The notes beneath the pieces were generated by a model. The model was not told the origin of the DNA and did not search any database. It saw only the letters and a program-made list of their open reading frames with translations. A program made the position numbers and the translations under genes. Shown in pieces: positions 1 through 7,592 of a stretch of DNA of 64,000 bases. Numbering within the stretch: the first letter of the stretch is position 1; each line of letters starts with the position of its first letter. Source of the DNA: Pseudomonas cerasi (GTDB taxonomy: Bacteria > Pseudomonadota > Gammaproteobacteria > Pseudomonadales > Pseudomonadaceae); the NCBI RefSeq assembly GCF_900074915.1, contig NZ_LT222319.1, forward strand, positions 5,139,501 to 5,203,500, given 5' to 3'.

Positions 1-1626
1 GTGGTGAAAGTAATCATCCTGCTGGCGAGCAAACCAGGTCTGCGTGCCGCGTTGACGCAACATATTGCGCACCTCGGAGCTCTGTGTAATCAGTGTCTGT
101 TTGGCCAGCACAGGGTCTGTGAGGAAGCGATTGACCAGAAACTCCTGACGCATGCTCGGTAGCTGGTCGAGCAACACGAGCCTCTCGAAGTCGTTGATAA
201 ACGCTCTGACCGTCTCACTGTCGTTTTTGAACGTGGACTGCTGCACCACATTATCGATCAGTTCGATCCAGGCTCGAACAGGGAGGTGATCAAGACCGGT
301 TGGAATAACGACCGCCGACGGGTTGGCCAGGTATTTGTCAGCGAACTGCCGCAATCTGGCCAGTGCGGTCTCGGCAGACAGGTTCAAAAGAGGTTTCTTT
401 TCCAGCAGGGACACATAACAAGGCCCGGATATTCCGAGACATCCGTCAACGGATTCGACCGGAGCATTGCCACCCAGCAGCGCCCGGGAGGTCATCGACT
501 GAGTGATGCCAAAGGGATTGATACGGTTTGGAATACCCGAGCGCGACGCTCGCAACGCATGCTCAATGTCTTCGTACTCCACCCAGTGCAGGGACTCGTC
601 CAGCGGGCAGGCATTCCAGACATCCTTGCGACAAATGTAGAGGCTGCCTGTCGGGTAACTTGCATCGTTGTTGTAGCGCATCGGGCTGGCGAAACAGAAC
701 CCGGTCCGGTCGACGTCCGGGAATATTGAAGGCGCAATGGACTGGGCATTACCGCTGGTGCGGTGCAGCCCCAGCAGCCCCTGCGCGACCTCGTCCATAG
801 CCATGCCGTAATCCGAGTAACGCCGCGGATGCATGCTGATTCGGTTATCGAAGAACATGCTTTGCAAGGTCATCAACGGATAGCGCGGGCCAAAGCGGCG
901 GACAACTTCCCCGAAGTGTTTTGGCAGAAAGACGCGGTCGTGCAGGATCACCAGATTGCTGTGTCTGGCCTCCAGTGCGAGACGGTTTTTCTTCTTGCAG
1001 ATCTGCACGGGCGGGGCAGTGATGTCCTCCCCCACGATGCGGACCTTGTCGAAATAGGCGAAATTACTTCCCGGTGTGCCGCACAGCAGTATCTCCTTGT
1101 GCGGGATGTCAATTTCCAGAATGCGCTTCACGACGGCATTGAGAACAGTGGCGTCGCCTGGACCGACAGGAATGCCGAAGGTCCAGCTGTCGAGATCGTC
1201 GTTAGATTCCGCAGTCAGCCTGGATACTTTCCTGTAAGTGACCGAGTTGGCCGAACGCGCAATGACCTTGAGCGATTCCGCGAAGTAATCACGATCCAGA
1301 TAACACTCGATTGGCGTGTCTTCGATAACCGTGATCTTTTCGCCAACATTCAGAAAGTGCGCACCGTCCCACAGCAGCAGCGGAGACAGCGGTGAATCAC
1401 TCTGGACACCATAAAAACAATAGCTACCCGCGCCATACATACGCAGCGGACGCTGCGCGGCATGTAGTTTCCTGATCACCCGTTCAGGCTTGCGAAAGGG
1501 ATGCGCGCGGAACGAGATGAAGCTGGAGCACTCATGAGGCAGCAGTAGCCCCACCGGGAGGCTGCGCAGACTGCCCGCCGCTATGTAACCGAGGCTTGGG
1601 TGGTGCTGGAGATGGGTCGTTTTCAT
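1..1626 (-). CDS. GT-A type glycosyltransferase (3' end outside window)
   Basis: An open frame of 542 codons runs from ATG at 1626 to the left edge with no stop, so the C-terminus is missing. Residues about 148-235 look like a family-2 GT-A core: FGIPVGPGD, then EILLCG, KKKNRLALEA and LVILHDRVF, where LHDR occupies the place of the metal-binding motif. Residues 349-359 (VEYEDIEHALR) match the acidic catalytic/acceptor motif. The first 140 or so residues resemble nothing I recognise. It starts 2 bases after the cupin stop and is the last visible gene of the minus-strand polysaccharide cluster. By family it should transfer a sugar from a nucleotide donor to a glycan in the cytoplasm; donor and acceptor are unknown. 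Confidence 0.75.
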   Translation of the reverse strand, partial: MKTTHLQHHPSLGYIAAGSLRSLPVGLLLPHECSSFISFRAHPFRKPERVIRKLHAAQRPLRMYGAGSYCFYGVQSDSPLSPLLLWDGAHFLNVGEKITVIEDTPIECYLDRDYFAESLKVIARSANSVTYRKVSRLTAESNDDLDSWTFGIPVGPGDATVLNAVVKRILEIDIPHKEILLCGTPGSNFAYFDKVRIVGEDITAPPVQICKKKNRLALEARHSNLVILHDRVFLPKHFGEVVRRFGPRYPLMTLQSMFFDNRISMHPRRYSDYGMAMDEVAQGLLGLHRTSGNAQSIAPSIFPDVDRTGFCFASPMRYNNDASYPTGSLYICRKDVWNACPLDESLHWVEYEDIEHALRASRSGIPNRINPFGITQSMTSRALLGGNAPVESVDGCLGISGPCYVSLLEKKPLLNLSAETALARLRQFADKYLANPSAVVIPTGLDHLPVRAWIELIDNVVQQSTFKNDSETVRAFINDFERLVLLDQLPSMRQEFLVNRFLTDPVLAKQTLITQSSEVRNMLRQRGTQTWFARQQDDYFHH

Positions 1627-1628
1627 GG

Positions 1629-1949
1629 TCAGACGACGTACTTGTCAGCAAGCGCACCCGGCACCTTCACGACAACGGTGGTCGCATCGGTGAGCGCTTC
1701 AAACGCCGTGATATCGCCCGGCTCCAGAACGATGATGTCGCCGGCATGCCAGACCTGATCGCGCATGTTGACCGACCCGGCAATGAGTACGGTTATCTCG
1801 GTGGCGACCTTGTGGTAATGAGCCGCTTCCTTTTCACCTGCCTTGTAGGTCTTGACCCCGACCTCACAGGACTCGGTACTGAAAACTGCAGGTTCGAATC
1901 CGCCCACGAACCAGCCTTTGACCATGTCTTCCAGTCTGGCCGTTTTCAT
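1629..1949 (-). CDS. small single-domain cupin
   Basis: A 106-residue protein. Cupin motif 1 is exact: G38, five residues, H44-Y-H46, four residues, E51, six residues, G58. Motif 2 (GDIIVLEPGDITAF) has the Pro-Gly turn but Phe where the third metal-binding His is usual. The fold is that of sugar isomerases, epimerases and small metal-binding enzymes. ATG at 1949 overlaps the stop of the upstream nucleotidyltransferase by 4 bases, so the two are translationally coupled. Its role in the cluster (sugar modification, or sensing) is inferred from context only. Confidence 0.7.
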   Translation of the reverse strand: MKTARLEDMVKGWFVGGFEPAVFSTESCEVGVKTYKAGEKEAAHYHKVATEITVLIAGSVNMRDQVWHAGDIIVLEPGDITAFEALTDATTVVVKVPGALADKYVV

Positions 1950-2677
1950 CGCATGTCTCCTGCTTCGAAAGCGTGGAGCTGACTGTCGGTTTTCAGTGGC
2001 CGGTACTGATTGGGTTCGATCCGGTAGGCGCCGATCTTTTTCTGCAACAGCACCAGCTCATTGAGAGCGGGGGCTATGTAGAAGTTGTCGTTGACCCTGG
2101 CGTCCTTGCGAATCATCTCCTTGGCTGCCGATACGAATAGCGAGCCGGACTTGAACCAGTACACACCGGCAATGGCGTTTGAGCTGATCGGGTTCTTTTC
2201 GGCTGCTTCGATAACCCGGCAGTCGCTGTCCAGGCGCGCGAATGAATAACGAGGGTGCAGAGAATTGAAGATGACCACTCCGGCATCCTCATGACGTTGC
2301 CGAAACGCACGCACTGCATCCAGCAGCTGGATATCCAGAAAGTCGCTGACGCTGAGAATCAGCAGTTCGTCATCGTTGTCGATTTCTTCGCTCGCCAGAA
2401 GCGCTGTGCAAGCCGCACCACGGGTGATGTTGTGGACCGGTAGAACACTGGCCGACGGGTGCATTTGCGGGACCATGTTGCGAAGGTGCAGCCGGGCGAT
2501 CTCGTTGTTCGAGAATGTGCAGATCATCCTGCGCGGCTGAAGTACTGCGCAGTTGTCTATCAGCGTATGAATCAGCGGCTTGCCTTTGTGTTCGCACAGG
2601 TAGTGCGGGTACTCGCCCTCATCATGCGGCGCCTCTGTCTGCCTGCCGGTCAGAAGAATGATATTCAACGCGCTCAC
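1946..2677 (-). CDS. degenerate nucleotidyltransferase-like protein
   Basis: A 243-residue protein clearly paralogous to the nucleotidyltransferase encoded at 3936-4697. Shared blocks include KGKPLI (31-36), RGAACTALLA (86-95), SVSDFLDI (109-116), YSFARLD and DARVNDNFYIAPALNEL. The N-terminal GxGxRF phosphate-binding loop is replaced by LTGRQTEAPHDEGEYPHYL, so normal nucleotidyl transfer is doubtful. It overlaps the upstream HAD gene and the downstream cupin by 4 bases each. Possible roles are an altered-specificity transferase, an acceptor-binding subunit, or a regulatory partner of the intact paralogue. Start ATG at 2677. Confidence 0.7.
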   Translation of the reverse strand: MSALNIILLTGRQTEAPHDEGEYPHYLCEHKGKPLIHTLIDNCAVLQPRRMICTFSNNEIARLHLRNMVPQMHPSASVLPVHNITRGAACTALLASEEIDNDDELLILSVSDFLDIQLLDAVRAFRQRHEDAGVVIFNSLHPRYSFARLDSDCRVIEAAEKNPISSNAIAGVYWFKSGSLFVSAAKEMIRKDARVNDNFYIAPALNELVLLQKKIGAYRIEPNQYRPLKTDSQLHAFEAGDMR

Positions 2678-3312
2678 AGGACTGCCGCCTTGTCGAAGTT
2701 GATCTGTTCAACTTTGCCAAGAATGTTATTGAGGTTTACATCGCAGGTTTCAGCCACGACCAGAAGATGTGCGCCTGAGTCTCTGGCGGCCTTGATGCCA
2801 TTCTCGTTGTCCTCGACGATGAGGCATTCTTCAGGCTGAAGACCCAGTTGGCTGATGGCCTTGGTGTAGATATCCGGCGCTGGTTTGGCATGCTTGACGT
2901 CTTCGTTGGAGAGCCGCAGATCGAGGTATTGGTCGAGATCTGCCCTGTTCATCATGACCTCCACGGTGTTGCGAATGGAGTTGGACGCCACTGCCAGCTT
3001 GTAACCCAGCGTTTTCAGTGATGACAACGCGTACTGATGCACAAAGGTCGGTTTGCACTGGGCGTAAACGATCTCCATGGTGTACTGCTGCTTCATCTCG
3101 TTGATGAAGGCGTGCAACGCAACCGGCAGGTCGCGTTCGACACTCAGCATGTCGAGTTTGCGCGAGGTGGGCAGACCGTCGTAGGCGGTGAGATGTTCGT
3201 GGCGACTGATATTGTAACCGAACAGGCTGAGCGCTCTGTTGAGTGCGTTGTAATGCCATTCCTTGGCGTCGATAAGGACACCGTCCATATCGAAAATCAC
3301 TGCCTTGATCAT
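2674..3312 (-). CDS. HAD-IA phosphatase / beta-phosphoglucomutase-like
   Basis: A 212-residue HAD-superfamily hydrolase. All four motifs are visible: D8-M-D10 near the N-terminus (nucleophile and acid), Ser110 in ASNS, Lys143 in HAKPAPD, and E167-D168 in VEDNENG. The helical cap between residues about 15 and 90 places it in subfamily IA, close to beta-phosphoglucomutase and sugar phosphatases. It probably dephosphorylates or isomerises a phosphorylated sugar or polyol on the way to a nucleotide-activated donor; the substrate is unknown. It lies 7 bases after the GDPD gene and overlaps the next gene by 4 bases. Confidence 0.8.
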   Translation of the reverse strand: MIKAVIFDMDGVLIDAKEWHYNALNRALSLFGYNISRHEHLTAYDGLPTSRKLDMLSVERDLPVALHAFINEMKQQYTMEIVYAQCKPTFVHQYALSSLKTLGYKLAVASNSIRNTVEVMMNRADLDQYLDLRLSNEDVKHAKPAPDIYTKAISQLGLQPEECLIVEDNENGIKAARDSGAHLLVVAETCDVNLNNILGKVEQINFDKAAVL

Positions 3313-3319
3313 GATTGCC

Positions 3320-3934
3320 TCACGTGAAGAAAGTGGCTGCGTCTGCGGGAAGATCAGTACACAGCATCAAACGGTCCTGCGACCTGAACTCGAGCAATTG
3401 CTGCCACAGGGCGCCATGACCACGCCCGTGCAATTCGGGTGACACCACACAAACCTGCTTGCCCAGGGAAAAAAGATCGCCAATGATCTGGTTGGAGAAC
3501 CACTCACCCTCAAAACCGTCAAGCCAGACGCCTGCAGCCTGTTTGAGCCAGGCTGGCGACGGCTCTACATCGCTGAGACGGGTGTAAGTGGTGAGGTTGG
3601 CGTTGAGGTAACTCCGCATGTCCGGCACCGCCATATCGAAGGCGAACCAGTTGGTATGGCCGTAACGGGCGAAGGTTGCAGCGAGAGCCTGTGCCAGGCC
3701 ATCCGCCTTGACGTTGATGGCCAGAGGCAGGTTGCGGCCCGCCATGATGTCGAGCAGGCCGTCCAGCGTCAGCTCGCCGCCCGCAGGCATGTCGTGGGAG
3801 ATGACCAACTGGCGAGCCACATCACGGACATCGGTTTCGGTGCCGAAGCCAAGGTCGAATGATCGATGAAAGGCTTCGGGCAGATTGCGCTGCGGCCTTT
3901 GCAGCCAATAGCCGCGATGGCTGATGATCTGCAT
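3320..3934 (-). CDS. GDPD/PI-PLC-like phosphodiesterase
   Basis: A 204-residue protein with the glycerophosphodiester phosphodiesterase signature: H6-R7-G, E33-T-D35 and H47-D48, which supply the two catalytic histidines and the Ca/Mg ligands. It is shorter than the usual ~240 residues and has no signal peptide, so it should act in the cytoplasm. The start ATG (3934) is one base after the stop of the upstream nucleotidyltransferase. A cytoplasmic GDPD inside a glycan cluster suggests a phosphodiester-containing precursor, for example a glycerophosphoryl group, but this is inference. Confidence 0.75.
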   Translation of the reverse strand: MQIISHRGYWLQRPQRNLPEAFHRSFDLGFGTETDVRDVARQLVISHDMPAGGELTLDGLLDIMAGRNLPLAINVKADGLAQALAATFARYGHTNWFAFDMAVPDMRSYLNANLTTYTRLSDVEPSPAWLKQAAGVWLDGFEGEWFSNQIIGDLFSLGKQVCVVSPELHGRGHGALWQQLLEFRSQDRLMLCTDLPADAATFFT

Positions 3935-3935
3935 G

Positions 3936-4697
3936 TCAGGCCTCTTTTCCCGAGGCTGCCTGCCTGCTCAGCGGCAACGACAGGAACTGGTTGAGGTCTG
4001 CCGGGATGCCCAGGCCATAAATGCCATGACCTTCTGCACCAATGCTGTAATGAATGACCCTGGCGCCCTGCCCGATGAGCTCGTTGTAAACCGGTGCGAC
4101 ATAGAACTCGCCGTTGACGCGAAGATCTTTCGCGACCATCGCCTCAATGGCCGATATCAGTTGACCTGCGCGGCGAACGTTATAGATGCCGACAGTGGCC
4201 TCGTCAGAGATAACCTCCTTTTCCACCACACGGTCGATCAGGCCTGCTGCACTGAAGCCAACGAAAGACCATTTCGGATCGTTGGCTTTCATGGTCATGA
4301 TCAAACCCTCTGCATCGCTCTCGCTCATTGCCTGCAGATAGGCATTTATATCCACATCGACGTACTGGTCGCTGTTGGCAATCATCACTTGCTGGCTGTC
4401 GTCGAGCAGGTGCCGCGCTGCATACACCGAGCACGCAGCGCCCCCGGTCAGGCCGCCGAGCTCGACGATCTCGCAGCCGGGCGCCCAGGCATTCAGTCTT
4501 TCCCTCAGCCCGTAACGTGCGACCTGTTCCGACTGACAGATAAAGATGAATCTGTGCGGGCACTTCGGCGTCAGGTTGTCGATCACGACCTTGATCATCG
4601 GTACACCATGTACAGGGATCAAGGGTTTGGGGTCGGTGTAGCCCGCAACCGCAAAGCGACTCCCGGCCCCGGCCATCGGAACGATAATTTGCAACAT
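3936..4697 (-). CDS. sugar-1-phosphate nucleotidyltransferase
   Basis: A 253-residue protein of the NTP_transferase (RfbA/HddC-like) family. The nucleotide loop is intact at residues 8-15 (MAGAGSRF), Lys24 in PKPLIP binds phosphate, and D110 in ANSDQYVD is the expected metal ligand. It should activate a sugar or polyol phosphate as an NDP-linked donor. The length is that of short single-domain members without an acyltransferase tail. It heads a tightly packed run with the GDPD, HAD, second transferase, cupin and glycosyltransferase genes, 66 bases after the ABC ATPase stop. Confidence 0.8.
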   Translation of the reverse strand: MLQIIVPMAGAGSRFAVAGYTDPKPLIPVHGVPMIKVVIDNLTPKCPHRFIFICQSEQVARYGLRERLNAWAPGCEIVELGGLTGGAACSVYAARHLLDDSQQVMIANSDQYVDVDINAYLQAMSESDAEGLIMTMKANDPKWSFVGFSAAGLIDRVVEKEVISDEATVGIYNVRRAGQLISAIEAMVAKDLRVNGEFYVAPVYNELIGQGARVIHYSIGAEGHGIYGLGIPADLNQFLSLPLSRQAASGKEA

Positions 4698-4763
4698 GGA
4701 AATACCTTTATGAATTGAGTGATGGCCAAGTTGACTGGAAGCATGGCATCACGAAACAATGAA

Positions 4764-5468
4764 TCAGTAATAACCCTGCTCGGTCATCCGGCCGCGCTCA
4801 AGCGTCAAGTAACGCTGGCAAAACTCTTTACCTTCTTCTACTGCGTGGGTAACAAGGATCAAGGCCATCCCGTCATCCTGCATCATTCGAATTCGTTCGT
4901 GGCATTTGCGCTTGAGCTCTTCATCACCCACCGCAAGTACTTCGTCAGCCAGTAATGTCTGAGGCTCGACATGAACGGCAACTGAAAAACCCAGCCTCAT
5001 GTACATGCCTGACGAATAGTTCTTTACCGGTGTATCGATGAAGTTTCCCAACCCGGAAAAATCGACAATCTCGTTGAAGCGCGAACGCACTTCCTTGTTA
5101 CTCAATCCAAACAGACTGGCATTGAGGTAGATATTTTCCTCGCCGGTCAGTTCAGGGTGAAAACCCACTCCTATTTCGATTAGCGGTGCTACTCGCCCCA
5201 CACTGGTCAGCCGCCCACTGGTGGGCACAAGAATGCGTGAGACCAGTTGCAACAAGGTACTTTTACCTGAACCGTTATGCCCCACCAGTGCAAGCGACTC
5301 ACCTTTGTGCAAGGTGAACGAGACATCACTGACTGCCGTGAATGTTTCGGCACGCTCACGATATCGAGTGTCAAACAGCCCCAGAAACTTCTTCTTCAAA
5401 CCGCCTCTGTTATGGCGCAGAACAAACTGTTTGGTAAGGTTCTCTGCCTTGATGACGACGCGACTCAT
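4764..5468 (-). CDS. wzt: polysaccharide ABC exporter, ATPase subunit (short Wzt/KpsT type)
   Basis: A 234-residue ATPase from ATG at 5468; a longer frame upstream exists, but this ATG overlaps the permease stop as ATGA. Walker A GHNGSGKST is at 63-71, followed by RVAPLIEIGVGFHPELTG, typical of Wzt/TagH polysaccharide exporters. The signature YSSGM is at 151-155, Walker B LLADE at 172-176, and the switch His lies in LVTHAVEEG. The protein ends after the nucleotide-binding domain and has no C-terminal carbohydrate-binding domain, unlike O9a-type Wzt. It should energise export of a lipid-linked glycan across the inner membrane with the adjacent permease. Confidence 0.85.
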   Translation of the reverse strand: MSRVVIKAENLTKQFVLRHNRGGLKKKFLGLFDTRYRERAETFTAVSDVSFTLHKGESLALVGHNGSGKSTLLQLVSRILVPTSGRLTSVGRVAPLIEIGVGFHPELTGEENIYLNASLFGLSNKEVRSRFNEIVDFSGLGNFIDTPVKNYSSGMYMRLGFSVAVHVEPQTLLADEVLAVGDEELKRKCHERIRMMQDDGMALILVTHAVEEGKEFCQRYLTLERGRMTEQGYY

Positions 5469-6241
5469 AGATATTCCACCACGCGGTCCACCTTCCTGAA
5501 CATCAACAGGCCCACCAGCAGCGACGCAGCGCCCATGAACACGCACAGCAGCAAATCACGGGGCTCGGGAACGATTCCGGCATGCAGAATGCGGGTAAAA
5601 CTGTTGAAGTACAGGCCTACCGGGTTATAGGCCGCAATGCGGGCGACACCGTCGGGCAGCGATGAGGTCACCCATACGATGGGTGTAAGCCAGAACAACA
5701 AGGGTAGAAACACATCGGTGAAGTGCTTGGCATCCCGTACGGTGACCTGGATGACGCTGAGTGCCAGACCAACGCCCATGATCAATGCCATGAATGCGAT
5801 CAGCACAATCGGATAAAACAACAGTGCACGCGAAAAGACACCGCCCAGCATGGCAAATAGCGATGCATAGACGAGCATGCAGCCGGCCCAGAAAACGACG
5901 ATGGCCAGCGCACCGGAAACAGGCAGTAAAAGACGAGGAAAGCGCAACTTTCGAATGAGGTTGCCGTTATTGATCAGCCACTCTCCGCTTTGCGAAACAA
6001 TTTGTGCCAGAAGCATCCAATGGACAACCCCTGTCACCAGGTGCAGCGCAAAGCGGTCCTGACTACTGGGCAGAATATAAGTGAACACCGTGTAATACGT
6101 GAGCGTGACAACCAATGGGTTACCCAACGACCAGACAAAACCCAACGTTGCACCCATGTAACGGATTTTTATTTCCTTGGAAACAAGATTGATGATCAGG
6201 TCACGCCACTTCATCACGCCCGGACTGCAGAAAGACGGCAT
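5465..6241 (-). CDS. wzm: polysaccharide ABC exporter, permease subunit (Wzm type)
   Basis: From ATG at 6241 this is a 258-residue ABC-2 permease, the usual Wzm length. An upstream TTG at 6289 is in frame but less likely. The N-terminal amphipathic stretch KWRDLIINLVSKEIKIRYMG is followed by WSLGNPLVVTLTYY and about six membrane segments, with an FLPLLFWLTPIVW segment near residues 185-197. It forms the channel for the ATPase gene that follows with a 4-base overlap. The pair is the most upstream visible part of the minus-strand cluster, so a promoter should lie in 6242-6490. Confidence 0.85.
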   Translation of the reverse strand: MPSFCSPGVMKWRDLIINLVSKEIKIRYMGATLGFVWSLGNPLVVTLTYYTVFTYILPSSQDRFALHLVTGVVHWMLLAQIVSQSGEWLINNGNLIRKLRFPRLLLPVSGALAIVVFWAGCMLVYASLFAMLGGVFSRALLFYPIVLIAFMALIMGVGLALSVIQVTVRDAKHFTDVFLPLLFWLTPIVWVTSSLPDGVARIAAYNPVGLYFNSFTRILHAGIVPEPRDLLLCVFMGAASLLVGLLMFRKVDRVVEYL

Positions 6242-6547
6242 ACGGTATCCAGCTATTAATAGGTAAATCAGAGAGAGCGACTTTGACAACCAAGATCATA
6301 AATGGATAACCTTATGACCTCACGCTGCGAACACATGTTCTCTTCTTTTACCCAGCTACAGCTATAGGACGCCGCCTTAGTTCCTGTGGGAATATTCCAC
6401 AAGCTACCAACGGCAGCGAACTGAGCCCCTCGTTACACTCGTTCACGATCGCAAGGCACTTCCCTGCACGCGCGTTGATCTATAACATCAATGGTCCTTT
6501 GCAACACGACCGGTCCAGCGATCCCCCTTGAACAAGCGAGGCTTCTC
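6242..6547. other. divergent intergenic region, wzm / yghU
   Basis: This 306-base stretch separates divergent genes and must hold the promoters for the polysaccharide cluster (minus) and yghU (plus). A GGAATATTCC palindrome with near-symmetric flanks lies at 6385-6401, and TTGAT and ATCAA, 7 bases apart, form a small dyad at 6475-6491. I see no convincing -35/-10 pair and no terminator. Confidence 0.4.
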
Positions 6548-7390
6548 ATGACGCAAACGCCCTACACTCCGCCGAAGGTCTGGCACCAGCAAACAAAAGC
6601 GGGCGGCACGTTCGCCAGCATCAACCGGCCCGTCGCCGGCCCCACGCACGACAAGGAGCTGCCGGTCGGCAAACACCCGCTGCAGCTTTATTCACTGGCC
6701 ACACCCAACGGTGTAAAGGTCACGATCATGCTCGAAGAGCTGCTGGCGCTCGGGCACAGCGGCGCGGAATACGATGCCTGGCTGATCCGCATCTCCGAGG
6801 GCGATCAGTTCTCCAGCGGCTTTGTCGAGATCAATCCCAATTCCAAGATCCCGGCATTGCTGGACCGAAGCCATGAAACACCTGTTCGGGTATTCGAGTC
6901 CGGCTCTATCCTGCTGTACCTGGCTGAGAAGTTTTCCAGCTTCCTGCCGGCCGACCCGGCAGGCCGTACCGAAACGCTGAACTGGCTGTTCTGGCAGATG
7001 GGCGCCGCGCCTTATCTGGGTGGCGGTTTCGGGCATTTCTATGCCTACGCGCCCGAGAAACTCGAATACCCCATCAACCGCTTCGCGATGGAGGCCAAGC
7101 GCCAACTCGATGTGCTCAACCGCCGCCTGGGCGAGCATCGCTACCTGGCTGGCGATACCTACACGATTGCCGATATCGCGGTCTGGCCATGGTATGGCGC
7201 GCTGGTGCGGAACAAAGTGTATTCGGCTGCCGAATTCCTCTCGGTACACGAATACCCGAACCTGATTCGCTGGACGGAAGAAATCGCCGCACGCCCGGCC
7301 GTTATCAAAGGCCAGAAGGTCAATCGCACCTGGGGCGAAGAAGCCGATCAGGTTCCGGAGCGGCATCAGGCATCCGATCTGGATAAATAA
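6548..7390 (+). CDS. yghU: YghU-type glutathione transferase / disulfide reductase
   Basis: A 280-residue protein closely matching remembered E. coli YghU (288 aa): GPTHDKELPVGKHPLQLYS, TPNGVKVTIMLEELLALG, NPNSKIPALLDR and ESGSILLYLAEKF. These form the thioredoxin-like domain; the all-alpha GST domain follows with GGGFGHFYAYAPEKLEY and TIADIAVWPW. The family reduces disulfides and organic peroxides using two bound glutathiones. The start is set at ATG 6548 because GAGG lies 7 bases upstream (6538-6541 region) and the N-terminus then aligns with the family; a 19-codon extension to 6491 is possible but unlikely. Monocistronic. Confidence 0.9.
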   Translation: MTQTPYTPPKVWHQQTKAGGTFASINRPVAGPTHDKELPVGKHPLQLYSLATPNGVKVTIMLEELLALGHSGAEYDAWLIRISEGDQFSSGFVEINPNSKIPALLDRSHETPVRVFESGSILLYLAEKFSSFLPADPAGRTETLNWLFWQMGAAPYLGGGFGHFYAYAPEKLEYPINRFAMEAKRQLDVLNRRLGEHRYLAGDTYTIADIAVWPWYGALVRNKVYSAAEFLSVHEYPNLIRWTEEIAARPAVIKGQKVNRTWGEEADQVPERHQASDLDK

Positions 7391-7592
7391 GGCACACGTC
7401 AAGTCCTTCGCGAACAGAAACCTGATGCTACAAACCCACAGGAAACTCTGGAACAGAACGTCCTGATCTGCACGTAAAGTAGCCGACCTTAACCACCGCC
7501 CAAGGACGCGCCTTTATGAGCCGAACAACCGTTCTTCCAGACTTTCGCTCGCAATCGCCCATCAGGTTGCTACGCAGTGGAGTACTTTCAGT

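Noticed and set aside
6361..6420. Possible JUMPStart/ops element upstream of wzm
   Set aside because: On the minus strand TTGGTAGCT and AAGGCGGCG occur, loosely like JUMPStart, but the core GGCGGTAG is absent and the spacing is too long.
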